Assembly: GCA_025965155.1 (NCBI GenBank)
Contig: JAOPXN010000017.1
Span: 58,038 to 122,037 of the forward strand
Length of the DNA stretch: 64,000 nucleotides
From: Propionibacteriaceae bacterium
GTDB lineage: Bacteria > Actinomycetota > Actinomycetes > Propionibacteriales > Propionibacteriaceae
Direction: 5' to 3'
Every line of letters begins with the position of its first letter. Position 1 is the first letter of the stretch. Positions 34,105 to 43,670 of the stretch are shown in pieces. The notes below the pieces were generated by a model. That model did no database searches, was not told where the DNA came from, and was given only the letters and a program-made list of their open reading frames with translations. The translations under genes were made by a program, and so were the position numbers.

Positions 34105-34539
34105 TTACAGCTGGAAGCCCGTGATCGGGTGCGGATTTTCGTCGAGGGAGTTCACCATCGAGTGGGCTGCGCGTTCCATGTACGACCACAGCTCCGCCTC
34201 GTGCGCCGGTGCCAGGTTGAGAGAGTCAATGGCGTCCCGCATGTGCGTCAACCAGCGGTCGCGCGCCACCGGGGTGACCAGGAAGGGGCCATGCCGCATC
34301 CGCAGCCGGGGGTGGCCGCGCTGTTCACTGTAGGCGGTCGGGCCGCCCCAGTACTGCTCCAGGAACATCCGGAAGCGGACCTCGGCCGGCCCGAGGTCGT
34401 CCTCGGGGTAGAGAGCACGCAGTGGCGGGTCGTTCGCGACCCCCTCATAGAACCGCTTGACCAGCGCGACGAACGTGTCGTGGCCGCCGACTGCTTCGTA
34501 GAAGGTCTGTGGAGGTACTGGAGTAGACATCACCACCAT
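34105..34539 (-). CDS. Group II truncated haemoglobin (trHbO-like)
   Basis: 144 residues; ATG 34539 has GTGAGG just upstream, and ATG 34530 (MSTPVPPQ) is the alternative. Two-over-two globin features: [20 protein letters not shown] at the N-terminus, [20 protein letters not shown] and the proximal His in [18 protein letters not shown] is typical of GlbO. These proteins bind O2 and help with NO and peroxide chemistry or oxygen supply to the respiratory chain. It is divergent from the OsmC gene, another oxidative-stress protein. Confidence 0.92.
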   Translation of the reverse strand: MVVMSTPVPPQTFYEAVGGHDTFVALVKRFYEGVANDPPLRALYPEDDLGPAEVRFRMFLEQYWGGPTAYSEQRGHPRLRMRHGPFLVTPVARDRWLTHMRDAIDSLNLAPAHEAELWSYMERAAHSMVNSLDENPHPITGFQL

Positions 34540-34631
34540 TGTTCCTCACCTGAGAAGTGCCCCTGGCAGGATGGGGGCGGGTGGGACGATCCACCACCTG
34601 AAACACACAGACATCCACTGAGGAGAAGTTC

Positions 34632-35060
34632 ATGGCTACCGTCCGTACCGCCAACGCACACTGGGAAGGCTCCCTGATGGAGGGCTCAGGCACCGTCAAG
34701 CTCGCCTCCTCCGGTATCGGCACCTTCGACGTCAACTGGCCCTCCCGCGCCGAGGAACCGAACGGCAAGACCAGCCCGGAGGAGCTGATCGCCGCCGCAC
34801 ACTCCACCTGCTTCTCGATGGCACTCTCCCACGGCCTCGCCGGCGCCGGCACTCCGCCGACCACCGTCGACACGACCGCCGACGTCACCTTCCAGCCTGG
34901 CCAGGGCATCACCGGGATCAAGCTCACCGTGAAGGCCGCCGTGCCTGGACTGACGGCGGAGCAGTTCGAGCAGGCCGCTCAGGATGCCAAGGCCAACTGC
35001 CCCGTGAGCAAGGCCCTGGCGGGCACCACCATCACCCTGGACGCCACCCTCGTCGACTGA
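34632..35060 (+). CDS. OsmC-family peroxiredoxin
   Basis: 142 residues with both redox cysteines: C60 in AAAHSTCFSMALS and C123 in ANCPVSKAL. OsmC/Ohr proteins reduce organic hydroperoxides with these thiols, in the cytosol. The N-terminal TANAHWEGSLMEGSGTVKLA supports the OsmC rather than the Ohr subgroup. AGGAGAAG precedes the ATG. An OhrR-like regulator is encoded 4.4 kb downstream at 39430, but not next to it. Confidence 0.9.
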   Translation: MATVRTANAHWEGSLMEGSGTVKLASSGIGTFDVNWPSRAEEPNGKTSPEELIAAAHSTCFSMALSHGLAGAGTPPTTVDTTADVTFQPGQGITGIKLTVKAAVPGLTAEQFEQAAQDAKANCPVSKALAGTTITLDATLVD

Positions 35061-35076
35061 TGCGTGTCACGATCAG

Positions 35077-35118
35077 CTGCCGTCAGTGACGGCGGCGTCA
35101 TCTGCCGTCAGTGACGGC
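35077..35118. repeat. Duplicated palindrome GCCGTCAGTGACGGC
   Basis: CTGCCGTCAGTGACGGC occurs at 35077-35093 and 35102-35118. Its core GCCGTCA-G-TGACGGC is a perfect palindrome. Copies are 25 bp apart, directly after the osmC stop. They may act as a terminator pair or belong to a dispersed intergenic repeat. Confidence 0.75.
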
Positions 35119-35120
35119 CG

Positions 35121-35163
35121 CGCCTCGCTCACCATTCACTCCTGAGGGGTGGTGAGCGAGGCG
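35121..35163 (-). terminator. Hairpin terminator at the 3' end of the mscS gene
   Basis: CGCCTCGCTCACC (35121-35133) and GGTGAGCGAGGCG (35151-35163) pair perfectly over 13 bp with a 17-nt loop. The right arm lies inside the mscS coding end, just before its stop at 35136-35138. Confidence 0.6.
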
Positions 35164-35765
35164 TCCGGTACGGGCGGCCGGCCCGGGCCACCCTGGCTGA
35201 AGTTGCCAACCGCGAGCACCTCGCCGTTGCGCACGTACCAGACGACGCCGTGGTCGTCCCGCAGCTGGGTCACCCGCAGGCCCACCTCCTCGACGGTTCC
35301 CGAGGCCTTCTCCATGTTGACGAAGTCGCCGACACCGATCTGGTCCTCGATCAACATGAAGATCCCGGAGATGAAGTCCTTCACCACGTTCTGCAGCCCG
35401 AAGGCGATGGTGACTCCGACGATCGAGGTGCCGGCGATGATGGTGGAGACGTTGAAGCCCATCTCCGCCAAGATCATCACCAAGGTGGCGAGGAAGATCA
35501 CCACGGTGACAACGCTGCGCGACAGCGAACCCAGCGCTGCGATCCGCTGATCGCGTCGGGCACGGGGCAGGCTGGTTACCGCCGCGAACGCTTGAGTGGC
35601 GCGGAATCGGGGGTTGGGCGGCCGCTTGATCGCCCGGCGAACCGCCCGGTCGATCAGCCGGTGCACCACAAAGCGGGCCACCACGGCGACCACGACGAGG
35701 AAGAAAATCCGCAGCGGCGGGAACAGCACCGCCTCGGCGAGACTGCTGGGAAACCAATCAGGCAT
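35136..35765 (-). CDS. Mechanosensitive channel, MscS family
   Basis: 209 residues, a minimal MscS. N-terminal hydrophobic helix (FPPLRIFFLVVVAVVARFVV), a second and the pore helix (STIIAGTSIVGVTIAFGLQN), then the beta domain (DFISGIFMLIEDQIGVGDFV; ...DDHGVVWYVRNGEVLAVGN). The large C-terminal cage domain of E. coli MscS is shortened. It relieves hypo-osmotic pressure. Located 27 nt downstream of pyrC on the same strand, an unusual partner for the pyrimidine operon. Confidence 0.9.
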   Translation of the reverse strand: MPDWFPSSLAEAVLFPPLRIFFLVVVAVVARFVVHRLIDRAVRRAIKRPPNPRFRATQAFAAVTSLPRARRDQRIAALGSLSRSVVTVVIFLATLVMILAEMGFNVSTIIAGTSIVGVTIAFGLQNVVKDFISGIFMLIEDQIGVGDFVNMEKASGTVEEVGLRVTQLRDDHGVVWYVRNGEVLAVGNFSQGGPGRPPVPDASLTTPQE

Positions 35766-35792
35766 CGGGCCAGCCTAAGCGAGAGCGCCCGC

Positions 35793-37067
35793 TTAGTCCC
35801 GCCGGTACGTCGGTCGGCCGGCCCAGAAGGTCGCGACCACCGGGTCGGGCAGCTCCCGGCCGTGCCACGGGTTGTTGCGTGACAGCGAGGCCGACTGGTT
35901 CCGGTCCACCACCGCGCGGGCCGCCGGGTCCACCAAGGTGATGTTGGCCGGTTCGCCGGGCTCCAGCGGCCGGCCCTGCCCGGACAGCCGGGCGATCTCG
36001 GCCGGAACCACCGACGTGCGCCGGGCCACGGCATACCAGGACAGCCGGTCGGTGTTCACCATCGTCTCGATCACGACCGCGAGCGCGGTCTCCAGGCCGA
36101 GCATGCCGGGTGCGGCCTCGGCGAAGGCGTGCTCCTTGTCGTGCCGGGCATGCGGGGCATGGTCGGTGGCCACTGCGTCGATAATGCCGTCGGCCAGCGC
36201 TTCGCGCAGCGCCTCGACGTGCTCGCTCGGTCGGAGCGGCGGGTTGACCTTGTACGTCGGGTCGTAACCCATCACCTCGTCGGTGGTGAGCAGCAGGTGG
36301 TGCGGCGCCACCTCGGCGGTGATCTTCACCCCGCGGGCCTTGGCCCATCGCAGCACGTCCACTGTCTCGGCCGTGGAGACGTGGCACACATGCACCCGGG
36401 AGCCAGTCAGCTCGGCCAGCTGGACGTCCCGCGCCACGATGGTGGACTCGGCTGCCGCGGGCCAGCCGGGCAGCCCCAGCCGGCCGGAGATGTCGCCCTC
36501 ATGGCAGCAGGCTTGAGCTCCGGCGAGCCGCGGGTCTTGAGCATGCTGGGCGATGACACCGTCGAACGCGCGGACATACTCCAGGGCGCGCCGCATCAGC
36601 CGGGCGTCCGTCACGCAGTGCCCATCGTCGGAGAAGACCCTGACCCGGGCCGCGGACCTGGCCATCAGCCCGAGCTCGGCCAGCTCCTCACCGTTCAGAC
36701 CCTTGGTCACCGCACCAACCGGTATCACCTCCGCATGACCGGCGCGTCGGCCGAGCGCGGCGACGTGGCTGGCGGCCTCGGCTGTGTCGGTGACCGGCAC
36801 CGTGTTCGCCATGGCGAGCACCGCGGTGAACCCGCCGCGGGCTGCTGCCCGGGTGCCGCTGTCGTGCGTCTCGGCGTCCTCCCGCCCCGGCTCACGCAGG
36901 TGGGTGTGCAGGTCGACCAGACCCGGAAGTGCGATCAGCCCGGCCGCATCCAGCCGCTCCGCGTCCAGGCCCGCGTCGGCCGGATCGGCCAGCCGGCCGT
37001 CCCGGATCAGCAGGTCGGCCGGACCCTCGCCGGCCAGGTCTGCGCCGGTGATCAACAGGTCCCTCAT
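35793..37067 (-). CDS. pyrC: Dihydroorotase
   Basis: 424 residues, class I dihydroorotase that cyclises carbamoyl-aspartate in pyrimidine synthesis. Zinc ligands in [14 protein letters not shown] (His-x-His, ~residue 52), carboxylated-Lys region and second His sets ([13 protein letters not shown]), and the Asp in [10 protein letters not shown]. Start ATG overlaps the pyrB stop by 4 nt, so translation is coupled. Third gene of pyrRBC. Confidence 0.96.
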   Translation of the reverse strand: MRDLLITGADLAGEGPADLLIRDGRLADPADAGLDAERLDAAGLIALPGLVDLHTHLREPGREDAETHDSGTRAAARGGFTAVLAMANTVPVTDTAEAASHVAALGRRAGHAEVIPVGAVTKGLNGEELAELGLMARSAARVRVFSDDGHCVTDARLMRRALEYVRAFDGVIAQHAQDPRLAGAQACCHEGDISGRLGLPGWPAAAESTIVARDVQLAELTGSRVHVCHVSTAETVDVLRWAKARGVKITAEVAPHHLLLTTDEVMGYDPTYKVNPPLRPSEHVEALREALADGIIDAVATDHAPHARHDKEHAFAEAAPGMLGLETALAVVIETMVNTDRLSWYAVARRTSVVPAEIARLSGQGRPLEPGEPANITLVDPAARAVVDRNQSASLSRNNPWHGRELPDPVVATFWAGRPTYRRD

Positions 37068-38035
37068 CGCAGCGTTGCCTCTCGTACTGGGGACGAAGCG
37101 GGGTCGTCCGCCCCGCCGAGAATCTGGTAGAGCACACTCATCCGGACCGAGACCCCGGCGGCCACCTGGTCCAAGATCAACGAGTCCGCTGCGTCGGCGG
37201 CATCGGCTGAGATCTCGAGTCCTCGGTTCATCGGTCCGGGGTGGCAGATGGCCGTACCGGGCCGCAGCAGGTTCAGCCGGTCACGGGTCAACCCGTAGCC
37301 CACCGTGTACTCGCGGGCGCTCGGGAAGTACCCGCCGGACATCCGCTCACGCTGCACCCGCAGCATCATCACCGCGTCGCAGGCACCAAGGACGTCGTCG
37401 AAGTCGCTGGTGGCAGTCGCCGGCCAGGAGCCGACGCCGGACGGCATCAGGGTCGGCGGTGCGACCAGCACGACCTTCGCCCCCAGGGTCTGCAGCAGCA
37501 GCACATTGCTGCGGGCGACCCGGGAGTGGGTGAGATCGCCGACGATGGCGATGGTCTTGCCGGAGAAGTCGATCATCGTCGGGTCGGTCCGGCGGAAGTG
37601 GCGGCGCAGCGTGAAGGCATCAAGCAACGCCTGCGTCGGGTGCTCGTGGGTGCCGTCGCCCGCGTTCAGCACGTGCGCGTCGATCCACTGCGACGCCTGC
37701 CAGGGTGCCCCGGAGGCGTGGTGCCGGATCACCAGGGCGTCCACCCCCATAGCGGCCACCGTCAGGACGGTGTCACGCAGCGACTCCCCCTTGAACACCG
37801 AGGAGCCCTTGGCGCTGACGTTGATCACGTCCGCCGACAACCACTTGCCGGCGATCTCGAAGGACGAACGGGTCCGGGTGGAGTCCTCGAAGAAGAGGTT
37901 CACCACCGTGCGGCCGCGCAGGGCCGGGAGCTTCTTCACCGGTCGGTTCTGGACGGTCGACATCTCCTCGGCGAGATCCAGGATCTCGGTGATCTCGGGC
38001 AGGCTCAGGTCGGCGGCCGACAGCAGGTGACGCAT
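37064..38035 (-). CDS. pyrB: Aspartate carbamoyltransferase catalytic subunit
   Basis: 323 residues. Carbamoyl-phosphate site [15 protein letters not shown] (~residues 49-63), aspartate-domain motifs [12 protein letters not shown] and HPGPMNRG. Commits carbamoyl phosphate and aspartate to pyrimidines. No PyrI regulatory subunit, as in Gram-positives. ATG overlaps the pyrR stop (TGATG). Confidence 0.97.
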   Translation of the reverse strand: MRHLLSAADLSLPEITEILDLAEEMSTVQNRPVKKLPALRGRTVVNLFFEDSTRTRSSFEIAGKWLSADVINVSAKGSSVFKGESLRDTVLTVAAMGVDALVIRHHASGAPWQASQWIDAHVLNAGDGTHEHPTQALLDAFTLRRHFRRTDPTMIDFSGKTIAIVGDLTHSRVARSNVLLLQTLGAKVVLVAPPTLMPSGVGSWPATATSDFDDVLGACDAVMMLRVQRERMSGGYFPSAREYTVGYGLTRDRLNLLRPGTAICHPGPMNRGLEISADAADAADSLILDQVAAGVSVRMSVLYQILGGADDPASSPVREATLR

Positions 38036-38646
38036 CAGCGGTCCTCTCCGGTGAACGCGGTGTGGTCCACGGTGGCCGGTTCCTCATCGTTGCCGGCGGG
38101 TCTGGCGATCGTGACCTCGTTCACTCCGTCTGACTCCTCCAGCCGTACGCTGACCCGCTCGCTGGCCGCGGTCGGCAGGTTCTTGCCGACGTGGTCGGCC
38201 CTGATCGGGAGCTGTCGGTGACCACGGTCCACCAGCACTGCCAACCTGACCGCTCGTGGCCGTCCGATGTCCCCGAGGGCGTCCAGCGCCGCCCGGACCG
38301 TACGCCCGGAGAACAGTACGTCGTCCACCAACACCACCACGGCGTCGTCCACGGACACCGGCAGGTAGGTGTGCCCGACGACCCGGGTGGGGTTACGGCG
38401 GAGGTCATCGCGGTACAAGGTGATATCCAGCGAACCCACCGGGATCGTCTCGCCCTCGACCTCGCTCATCGCCGCCGCAAGGCGATGGGCCAGGTGGACT
38501 CCCCGGGTAGGGATGCCGAGCAGCACCAGGCCGTTGGCGCCACGGTTGGCTTCGAGGATCTGATGAGCCATCCGGGCGCAGGCGCGGGCGATCTGGTCGG
38601 CGTCGAGAACGACGCGCGACGCCTCGGGACCGCTGTCGGACACTGA
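38035..38646 (-). CDS. pyrR: Bifunctional pyr operon regulator / uracil phosphoribosyltransferase
   Basis: 203 residues from GTG 38646 ([18 protein letters not shown]), chosen because AGGAGGG lies 5 nt upstream; a TTG at 38670 is possible. PRPP-binding loop [20 protein letters not shown] is diagnostic. PyrR binds the 5' leader of pyr mRNA when UMP is high and also has UPRTase activity. Only 24 nt separate it from the divergent small gene, so a leader attenuator must be very short or in the coding region, or PyrR may act by blocking translation as proposed in mycobacteria. Confidence 0.93.
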   Translation of the reverse strand, partial: SVSDSGPEASRVVLDADQIARACARMAHQILEANRGANGLVLLGIPTRGVHLAHRLAAAMSEVEGETIPVGSLDITLYRDDLRRNPTRVVGHTYLPVSVDDAVVVLVDDVLFSGRTVRAALDALGDIGRPRAVRLAVLVDRGHRQLPIRADHVGKNLPTAASERVSVRLEESDGVNEVTIARPAGNDEEPATVDHTAFTGEDR

Positions 38647-38670
38647 CCCTCCTCGGCTACCGTATGACAA

Positions 38671-38988
38671 GTGAGCGAACTGTTGAGCATGCTAGTGCCC
38701 CTGGAAACGCTGGTGGGTTGGCCGGTGGCGCCCGACCCGCCTCTGACGCACGTCCTCGGACTGTTGGTCGGTCTGCCGCTCCTCGTGGCCTTGATCATTA
38801 CCCTGCTCGGCAAGGCCTCGTCGCTGGCCAAGGCGGGTCGGGGAAGCTCGTCGACCAGCACGGGGACCCCCAGCAGCGCTGGGGGTGCCACCGACCCGGT
38901 CTGGCTCGGCAGTGCGCCCGAGTCGAAGGAGCTGACCGAGGGCACCACCACCCAGGCCGAGACGGGAGGGGCTAGTGCCCGCTGGTAG
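38671..38988 (+). CDS. Small membrane protein upstream of DUF5130
   Basis: 105 residues with a GTG start. A hydrophobic N-terminal part with one clear transmembrane helix ([20 protein letters not shown], ~29-48), then a Ser/Thr/Gly-rich, probably disordered cytosolic tail. It overlaps the DUF5130 gene by 14 nt, which suggests translational coupling and a joint function. Not assigned to a named family. Confidence 0.65.
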   Translation: MSELLSMLVPLETLVGWPVAPDPPLTHVLGLLVGLPLLVALIITLLGKASSLAKAGRGSSSTSTGTPSSAGGATDPVWLGSAPESKELTEGTTTQAETGGASARW

Positions 38989-39382
38989 GGCCGTGGTGCC
39001 GGGCGACCCGTTCAGTCCCAGTGAGCTGAGCCGGATCGACTGGGCCATCCGTAACGCCGAGACCTTGTCGGGCTTGGCCTTCTCGGTCTACGTCGGCGCC
39101 TCGGAGGCGGACCCTCGGAGGTACGCCATCCGGCTGCACGCCGCTCTGGACGACCCGGCCGGCTCGGTTCTGGTGATGTGCGACCCCGCCTTCCGCGCCC
39201 TGGAGGTCATCAGCGGTTCCCGCGCCAAGCGGACCTTGGACGACATCGAGTGTGGCTTAGCGGTTGCCTCGATGCAGTCGTCCTTCGTCGCGGGTGACCT
39301 GGTCGGCGGTCTGGTGCTCGGCATCCAGCAGCTCGGTGAGGCCGCCAGGTCTCCACGCACCTTGCATTCAACGGCGACTTGA
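38975..39382 (+). CDS. DUF5130 family protein
   Basis: 135 residues, GTG start inside the previous gene. The family signature is clear: PGDPFSPSELSRIDWAIRNA (residues ~9-28) followed by SGLAFSVYVG and RYAIRLHAALDDP. It resembles a TPM-like fold, and has no signal peptide. DUF5130 is a conserved actinobacterial protein of unknown function. Coupled with the small membrane protein upstream. Confidence 0.85.
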   Translation: MPAGRAVVPGDPFSPSELSRIDWAIRNAETLSGLAFSVYVGASEADPRRYAIRLHAALDDPAGSVLVMCDPAFRALEVISGSRAKRTLDDIECGLAVASMQSSFVAGDLVGGLVLGIQQLGEAARSPRTLHSTAT

Positions 39383-39429
39383 TCGTGCGGGTCCGCATGC
39401 GGAGAGCCGCGGGGATCTATTCTTGACCT

Positions 39430-39876
39430 ATGGGCACGAGTCGGGCTAAGACGGTCACGTTCGCGCTCGACGACCACGTCTGTCTAGCGTTGTACACCGC
39501 ATCGCGGGCCATGACGGCCATGTACAGACCCGTCCTCCAGCCGTTAGGCCTGACCTACCCGCAGTACCTGGTAATGATGGTTCTGTGGCAGGAGGGCGCG
39601 ACCACCGTCGGTGGGATCGGCGCCCGCATCCACCTCGAGTCCAGCACACTTTCCCCGCTGATCAAGCGCTTGGAGGCGCTGGGCCTGGTGCGTCGGCAAC
39701 GTGACACCGTTGACGAGCGCACGGTGCGGGTTCAGCTCACTGAACAGGGAGCTGCGATGGAGGAGCGCGCAGCCGATGTCCCGTGGGAGATGTGTGAGTC
39801 GGTGGGGCTGGACGAGCAGGAACGGACGGAGCTGGTGCGGCAGCTGCGGCAGCTGGCCAAGCGGCTCACCTCCTAG
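39430..39876 (+). CDS. MarR-family regulator, OhrR-like
   Basis: 148 residues. The OhrR hallmark is present: LDDHVCLALYTASRAM (Cys at ~18, which in OhrR is oxidised by organic hydroperoxides) and PLGLTYPQYLVMMVLWQEG. Winged helix ~55-100 (VGGIGARIHLESSTLSPLIK). OhrR normally represses an adjacent ohr gene; here none is adjacent, though an OsmC gene is 4.4 kb upstream. It follows DUF5130 by 47 nt and converges with the Nif3 gene. Confidence 0.9.
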   Translation: MGTSRAKTVTFALDDHVCLALYTASRAMTAMYRPVLQPLGLTYPQYLVMMVLWQEGATTVGGIGARIHLESSTLSPLIKRLEALGLVRRQRDTVDERTVRVQLTEQGAAMEERAADVPWEMCESVGLDEQERTELVRQLRQLAKRLTS

Positions 39877-39889
39877 GGTGGAGTTCTGG

Positions 39890-41026
39890 CTAGAGCGCAT
39901 AGTTCCAGGGATCAGTGACGACTGTCGAGATCACCGACGGCACCGGTGTGCCAGCGGCCACCAGTTGATCATCAACCAGACCCCGCACCACCGGCAGCCA
40001 GGTGGACTCCGCCGCCCAATGGGGGATGTCGATCAAGGCCGGGCCGTCAGGCCACTCGCGGGCCTCGCTGGCGGGATGGTGCCGCAGATCGGAGGTCACA
40101 TAGACATCGGCGCGACGGCTCCGGGCGATGTCCAGCAGGTCGTCGCCGGCACCAGCCTGGACCGCGACCAGCTCAATGCGACGGTCGAGGTCGCCCGAGA
40201 CCCGGATGCCGCCACCAGTGGGCGGCAGTGCCCGCTGGACGAGTTCGGCGAAGTCGCGCAGAGAGATCGGATCAGCCAGCCGTCCCAACCGGCCGAGGCC
40301 GCCGGCATCGGCTGGGGCAGCCGGGGCGAGCTCGACCAGATGAAAGGCGGGCGTCTCGTACGGGTGCGCTGCGAGCAACGCCTGCACCACCTGGGAGCGG
40401 CGATCCCGCGACAGCACCATCTCGACCCTGGTCTCGGCGACCTCGGTCAGCTCACCGACCTCACCGAGGTAGGGATCTGCTCCAGGTAGTGGCCGAAATG
40501 TCCCATGCCCGGTGCTGCGGAAGCTGCACCGGTCGTAGCTGCCGACCTCGCCGGCACCAGCATCGGCGAGCGCGTCGGTCACGGCGGCAGCCTGAGCGTC
40601 CGGAACGAAGGTGACGATCAGGTCCAAGGACGGTGACGGCTGCGGCACCAGCGCTTGGGTGCCGCTCAGACCGAACGCGTCCGCCAGCGCCGCCACCACG
40701 CCACCAGCCGGCTTGTCGGCGTTGGTGTGCGCCACGTAGAGGGCGATACCGCCTCTGATCAGCTCGGTGACGATCCGGCCCTTGGGGTGGTCGTCGGTGA
40801 CCGCGTGAATTCCGCGCAGCAGCAAGGGGTGGTGGGCGACGATCAGGTCCGCACCCACGGAGACGGCCTCGGCTACCACCTCCGCCGTGCAGTCCACGGT
40901 GTAGAGGATCGTGGTCACCGGTGCGATCCTGCTGCCGACGGTCAGCCCAACCTGGTCCCAGGGCTCCGCCGTGCCGGGCGGATAGAGCTCCTCCAGCACG
41001 GCGACCAGGTCGGCCACGGCGGTCAC
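39890..41026 (-). CDS. Nif3-like dinuclear metal-binding protein (long form)
   Basis: 378 residues from GTG 41026, which overlaps the pepN stop (GTGA). Metal ligands of the Nif3 core: AHHPLLL, AHTNADKP and the C-terminal DIPHWAAEST. A middle insertion (about residues 125-230) matches the extra PII-like domain of long Nif3 proteins. Members are toroidal hexamers and have been linked to GTP cyclohydrolase-like chemistry, but the role is unsettled. Translation is coupled to pepN. Confidence 0.9.
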   Translation of the reverse strand: MTAVADLVAVLEELYPPGTAEPWDQVGLTVGSRIAPVTTILYTVDCTAEVVAEAVSVGADLIVAHHPLLLRGIHAVTDDHPKGRIVTELIRGGIALYVAHTNADKPAGGVVAALADAFGLSGTQALVPQPSPSLDLIVTFVPDAQAAAVTDALADAGAGEVGSYDRCSFRSTGHGTFRPLPGADPYLGEVGELTEVAETRVEMVLSRDRRSQVVQALLAAHPYETPAFHLVELAPAAPADAGGLGRLGRLADPISLRDFAELVQRALPPTGGGIRVSGDLDRRIELVAVQAGAGDDLLDIARSRRADVYVTSDLRHHPASEAREWPDGPALIDIPHWAAESTWLPVVRGLVDDQLVAAGTPVPSVISTVVTDPWNYAL

Positions 41027-43611
41027 GATGCGCCCGTTCGGCTCGCCTCCTGGCACCGCAGCGCCCGGACCGCGTCGTCGCGCCGCTCACTCACCAGCCG
41101 TCGGACCGGGTCGGTCAGCTGCGCGTTCGGCAGCCAGGCGTCGATCCGGTCGAGCACCCGCTGCTTGTCCGAGAGCTGCGGGAACAGCAGTGTCAGCACG
41201 TTGTCGCGCAGGCTGGTGGTCTTCTTCTGCCACACGCCGCGAGCCGCGGAGATGTCCTCGGCGGCGACCAGGTACTCCTCCAGGTAGGGGGCGAGCACGT
41301 GGTCCTGGCCGGGCTGCCAGAAGTGGCTGCAGATGGCGCGCTGGGTCGCGTTCGGGATGGAGTTCTCGCTGACCGCGAGGCGCCACGCGTCCGCCTTCGC
41401 CTCCGCCGTCGGGCGGGCGGCCCGGGCTCCGGCGGCGTTCTCAGCTCCAGCGATGGTCTTGTCCCGGGCATTCTCGGCTTCGATCGCGTCCTCGTCCGCC
41501 ACCCCAAGCCGAGCCAGCGCGGTCAGCACGATCCAGCGAAGGTCGGTGTCGACGTGGAGCCCCTCCGGTACCTGCTCCCCGGTCAGCCAGCCCTGCAGCC
41601 GGGCGGTTCCCTCCGCGGACCGGACAGCGAGCGGGTACGCCTTGGCGAACGCCACCTGATGGTCCGAGCCGGGTACCGCCGCCGCCACGAGGTCCGCCAG
41701 CCCGTGCTCCCACTGCGCCACCACGTCGTCGCGGATCTCGGCATGTGTGTACGTTCCGGCTGCGGTCAGCCCCTGCCGCAGGATCGCCCCGACCGCGGTC
41801 AGGTCCGACTCGACCGCCACCCCACGCAGAACCAGCGGGACGTAGTCCTGGGCAGGCATCTCGGCGTCCCGGCACATGTCCCAGGCCGCACCCCAGCAGA
41901 CTGCCCGTGCCAACGGGCTGGCGATGGCGTGGATGTTCTGGATCACCGTCTGCAGCGAGCGCTGGTCCAGCCGTACCTTGGCGTAGGTGAGGTCGTCATC
42001 GTTGATCAGGATCAGGTCGGGTCTGCGCCGGCCGACCAGCTCGGTGATCATGGTTGACGCACCGCTCACATCGGTCTCGATCCGCTCGGTCCGCTCCAGG
42101 GAGCCGCCGCGCAGGTTGTACAGGCCGATCGCGATCCGGTGGCTGCGCAGCGTCGGCCACTCCGGTGCCGCTGTCTGCACGATGCTGAAGGTGTCGAAGC
42201 GGCCCTCGGCGTCGGTGCTGAACTCGGCCCGCAGCGTATTCACGCCCGCCTGCTCCAGCCACTCACCGGACCAGCTGGAGAGATCCCGGCCGGACGCCTG
42301 CTCGAGCTCGGTCAGCAGATCGGTCAGCTGGGTGTTGCCGAACGCGTGTGCCGCGAAGTACCGACGTACCCCAGCCAGGAAGTCGTCACGGCCGACGTAG
42401 GCAACGAGCTGCCGCAACACCGACGCGCCCTTGGCGTAGGTGATGCCGTCATAGTTCAGCTCCACCGCCTCAAGGTCGACCATGTCGGCCGCGATCGGGT
42501 GCGTACTAGGAAGTTGATCTTGCCGGTAGGCCCAGGTTTTGCGGGCGTTGCAGAAGGTGGCCCAGGCGTGCGCCGGGTCCTCGTCCAGCGTGCTCTGCGC
42601 GAAGTGGGACGCCCACTCGGCGAAGGACTCCTTCAACCACAAGTCGTCCCACCACTTCATCGTCACCAGGTCGCCGAACCACATGTGTGCCAGCTCGTGC
42701 AGGATCGTGTTGTCCCGCGCATCGTAGGACGACGCCGTCACCCGACTGCGGAACAGGTACTCGTCACGCAGCGTGACGGCTCCGACGTTCTCCATCGCTC
42801 CCATGTTGTACTCAGGTACGAAGGCCTGGTCGTACTTGCCGAACGGGTACCCGTAGCCGAACTGGGTTTCGAAGACGTCGAAGCCACCTTGGGTGGTGGC
42901 GAAGATGCGGTCGCTGTCGAGGTGCTCCAGCACCGACTGGCGGCACAAGATCGACATCGGGATCTCACCGTTGACACCGGAGTAGACGGTCGGGCTGGTG
43001 ACCGTGGCGTACTCGCCGGCGATGACGGCGCTCAGGTAGGTGGAGATCGGTTCGGTCTCGGAGAAGTCCCACCGGTCGAATCCCGGCGCCGCCGGACTCC
43101 GCTTGACGTCGGCGCCGTTGGAGATCACCGTCCAGCTCTCGAGGGCGACGACCGAGATCTGCATCCGGGCCTTCAGGTCCGGTTGTTCGAAGCAGGCGTA
43201 CACCCGTCGAGCGTCGGACACCTCGAACTGGGAGTAGAGGTAGACGCGGTCGTCGGCCGGGTCGACGAACCGGTGCAGGCCGGCGCCACTCCGGCTGTAG
43301 TACATCACCGACTCGACCACCAGCTCGTGGTCCCCGGCGGTGACCTCGAACGGGAGCCGGGAGTCCGCGAAGGCGGCCGGATCGAGCTCGTTCCCGTCCA
43401 ACGTGGCCGACAGCACGCTGCGTCCGATCAGGTCGATATGCAGCTGCCCGGAGCTCCGCGCGGTGAAGGTCGCAGTCGATGTCGACTTGAACGTCGCCTC
43501 CGGGTCGTCCAGATCGTCCGGCGTCAGGTCCACCAGTACGTGATAGCTGGAGGTCTGAATCAGCTCGGATCGAGCCAGGGCCTCATCGCGGCGCAGGTTG
43601 TCGGGAAACAT
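41023..43611 (-). CDS. pepN: Aminopeptidase N (M1 metallopeptidase)
   Basis: 862 residues, normal for actinobacterial PepN. Substrate-binding GAMENVGAV (~residue 268) and zinc site HELAHMWFGD followed by WLKESFAEW (~304-327; HEXXH-x18-E). Removes N-terminal residues from peptides in the cytosol. An ERAP1-like C-terminal domain is present. Divergent from the Rv2466c-like gene, as in mycobacteria. Confidence 0.97.
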   Translation of the reverse strand: MFPDNLRRDEALARSELIQTSSYHVLVDLTPDDLDDPEATFKSTSTATFTARSSGQLHIDLIGRSVLSATLDGNELDPAAFADSRLPFEVTAGDHELVVESVMYYSRSGAGLHRFVDPADDRVYLYSQFEVSDARRVYACFEQPDLKARMQISVVALESWTVISNGADVKRSPAAPGFDRWDFSETEPISTYLSAVIAGEYATVTSPTVYSGVNGEIPMSILCRQSVLEHLDSDRIFATTQGGFDVFETQFGYGYPFGKYDQAFVPEYNMGAMENVGAVTLRDEYLFRSRVTASSYDARDNTILHELAHMWFGDLVTMKWWDDLWLKESFAEWASHFAQSTLDEDPAHAWATFCNARKTWAYRQDQLPSTHPIAADMVDLEAVELNYDGITYAKGASVLRQLVAYVGRDDFLAGVRRYFAAHAFGNTQLTDLLTELEQASGRDLSSWSGEWLEQAGVNTLRAEFSTDAEGRFDTFSIVQTAAPEWPTLRSHRIAIGLYNLRGGSLERTERIETDVSGASTMITELVGRRRPDLILINDDDLTYAKVRLDQRSLQTVIQNIHAIASPLARAVCWGAAWDMCRDAEMPAQDYVPLVLRGVAVESDLTAVGAILRQGLTAAGTYTHAEIRDDVVAQWEHGLADLVAAAVPGSDHQVAFAKAYPLAVRSAEGTARLQGWLTGEQVPEGLHVDTDLRWIVLTALARLGVADEDAIEAENARDKTIAGAENAAGARAARPTAEAKADAWRLAVSENSIPNATQRAICSHFWQPGQDHVLAPYLEEYLVAAEDISAARGVWQKKTTSLRDNVLTLLFPQLSDKQRVLDRIDAWLPNAQLTDPVRRLVSERRDDAVRALRCQEASRTGAS

Positions 43612-43670
43612 GCATCGATCTTGTCACGCCCGGTCCTGCCGGCAGCCGCTGGCTCTCGTAGGCTGCCTTC

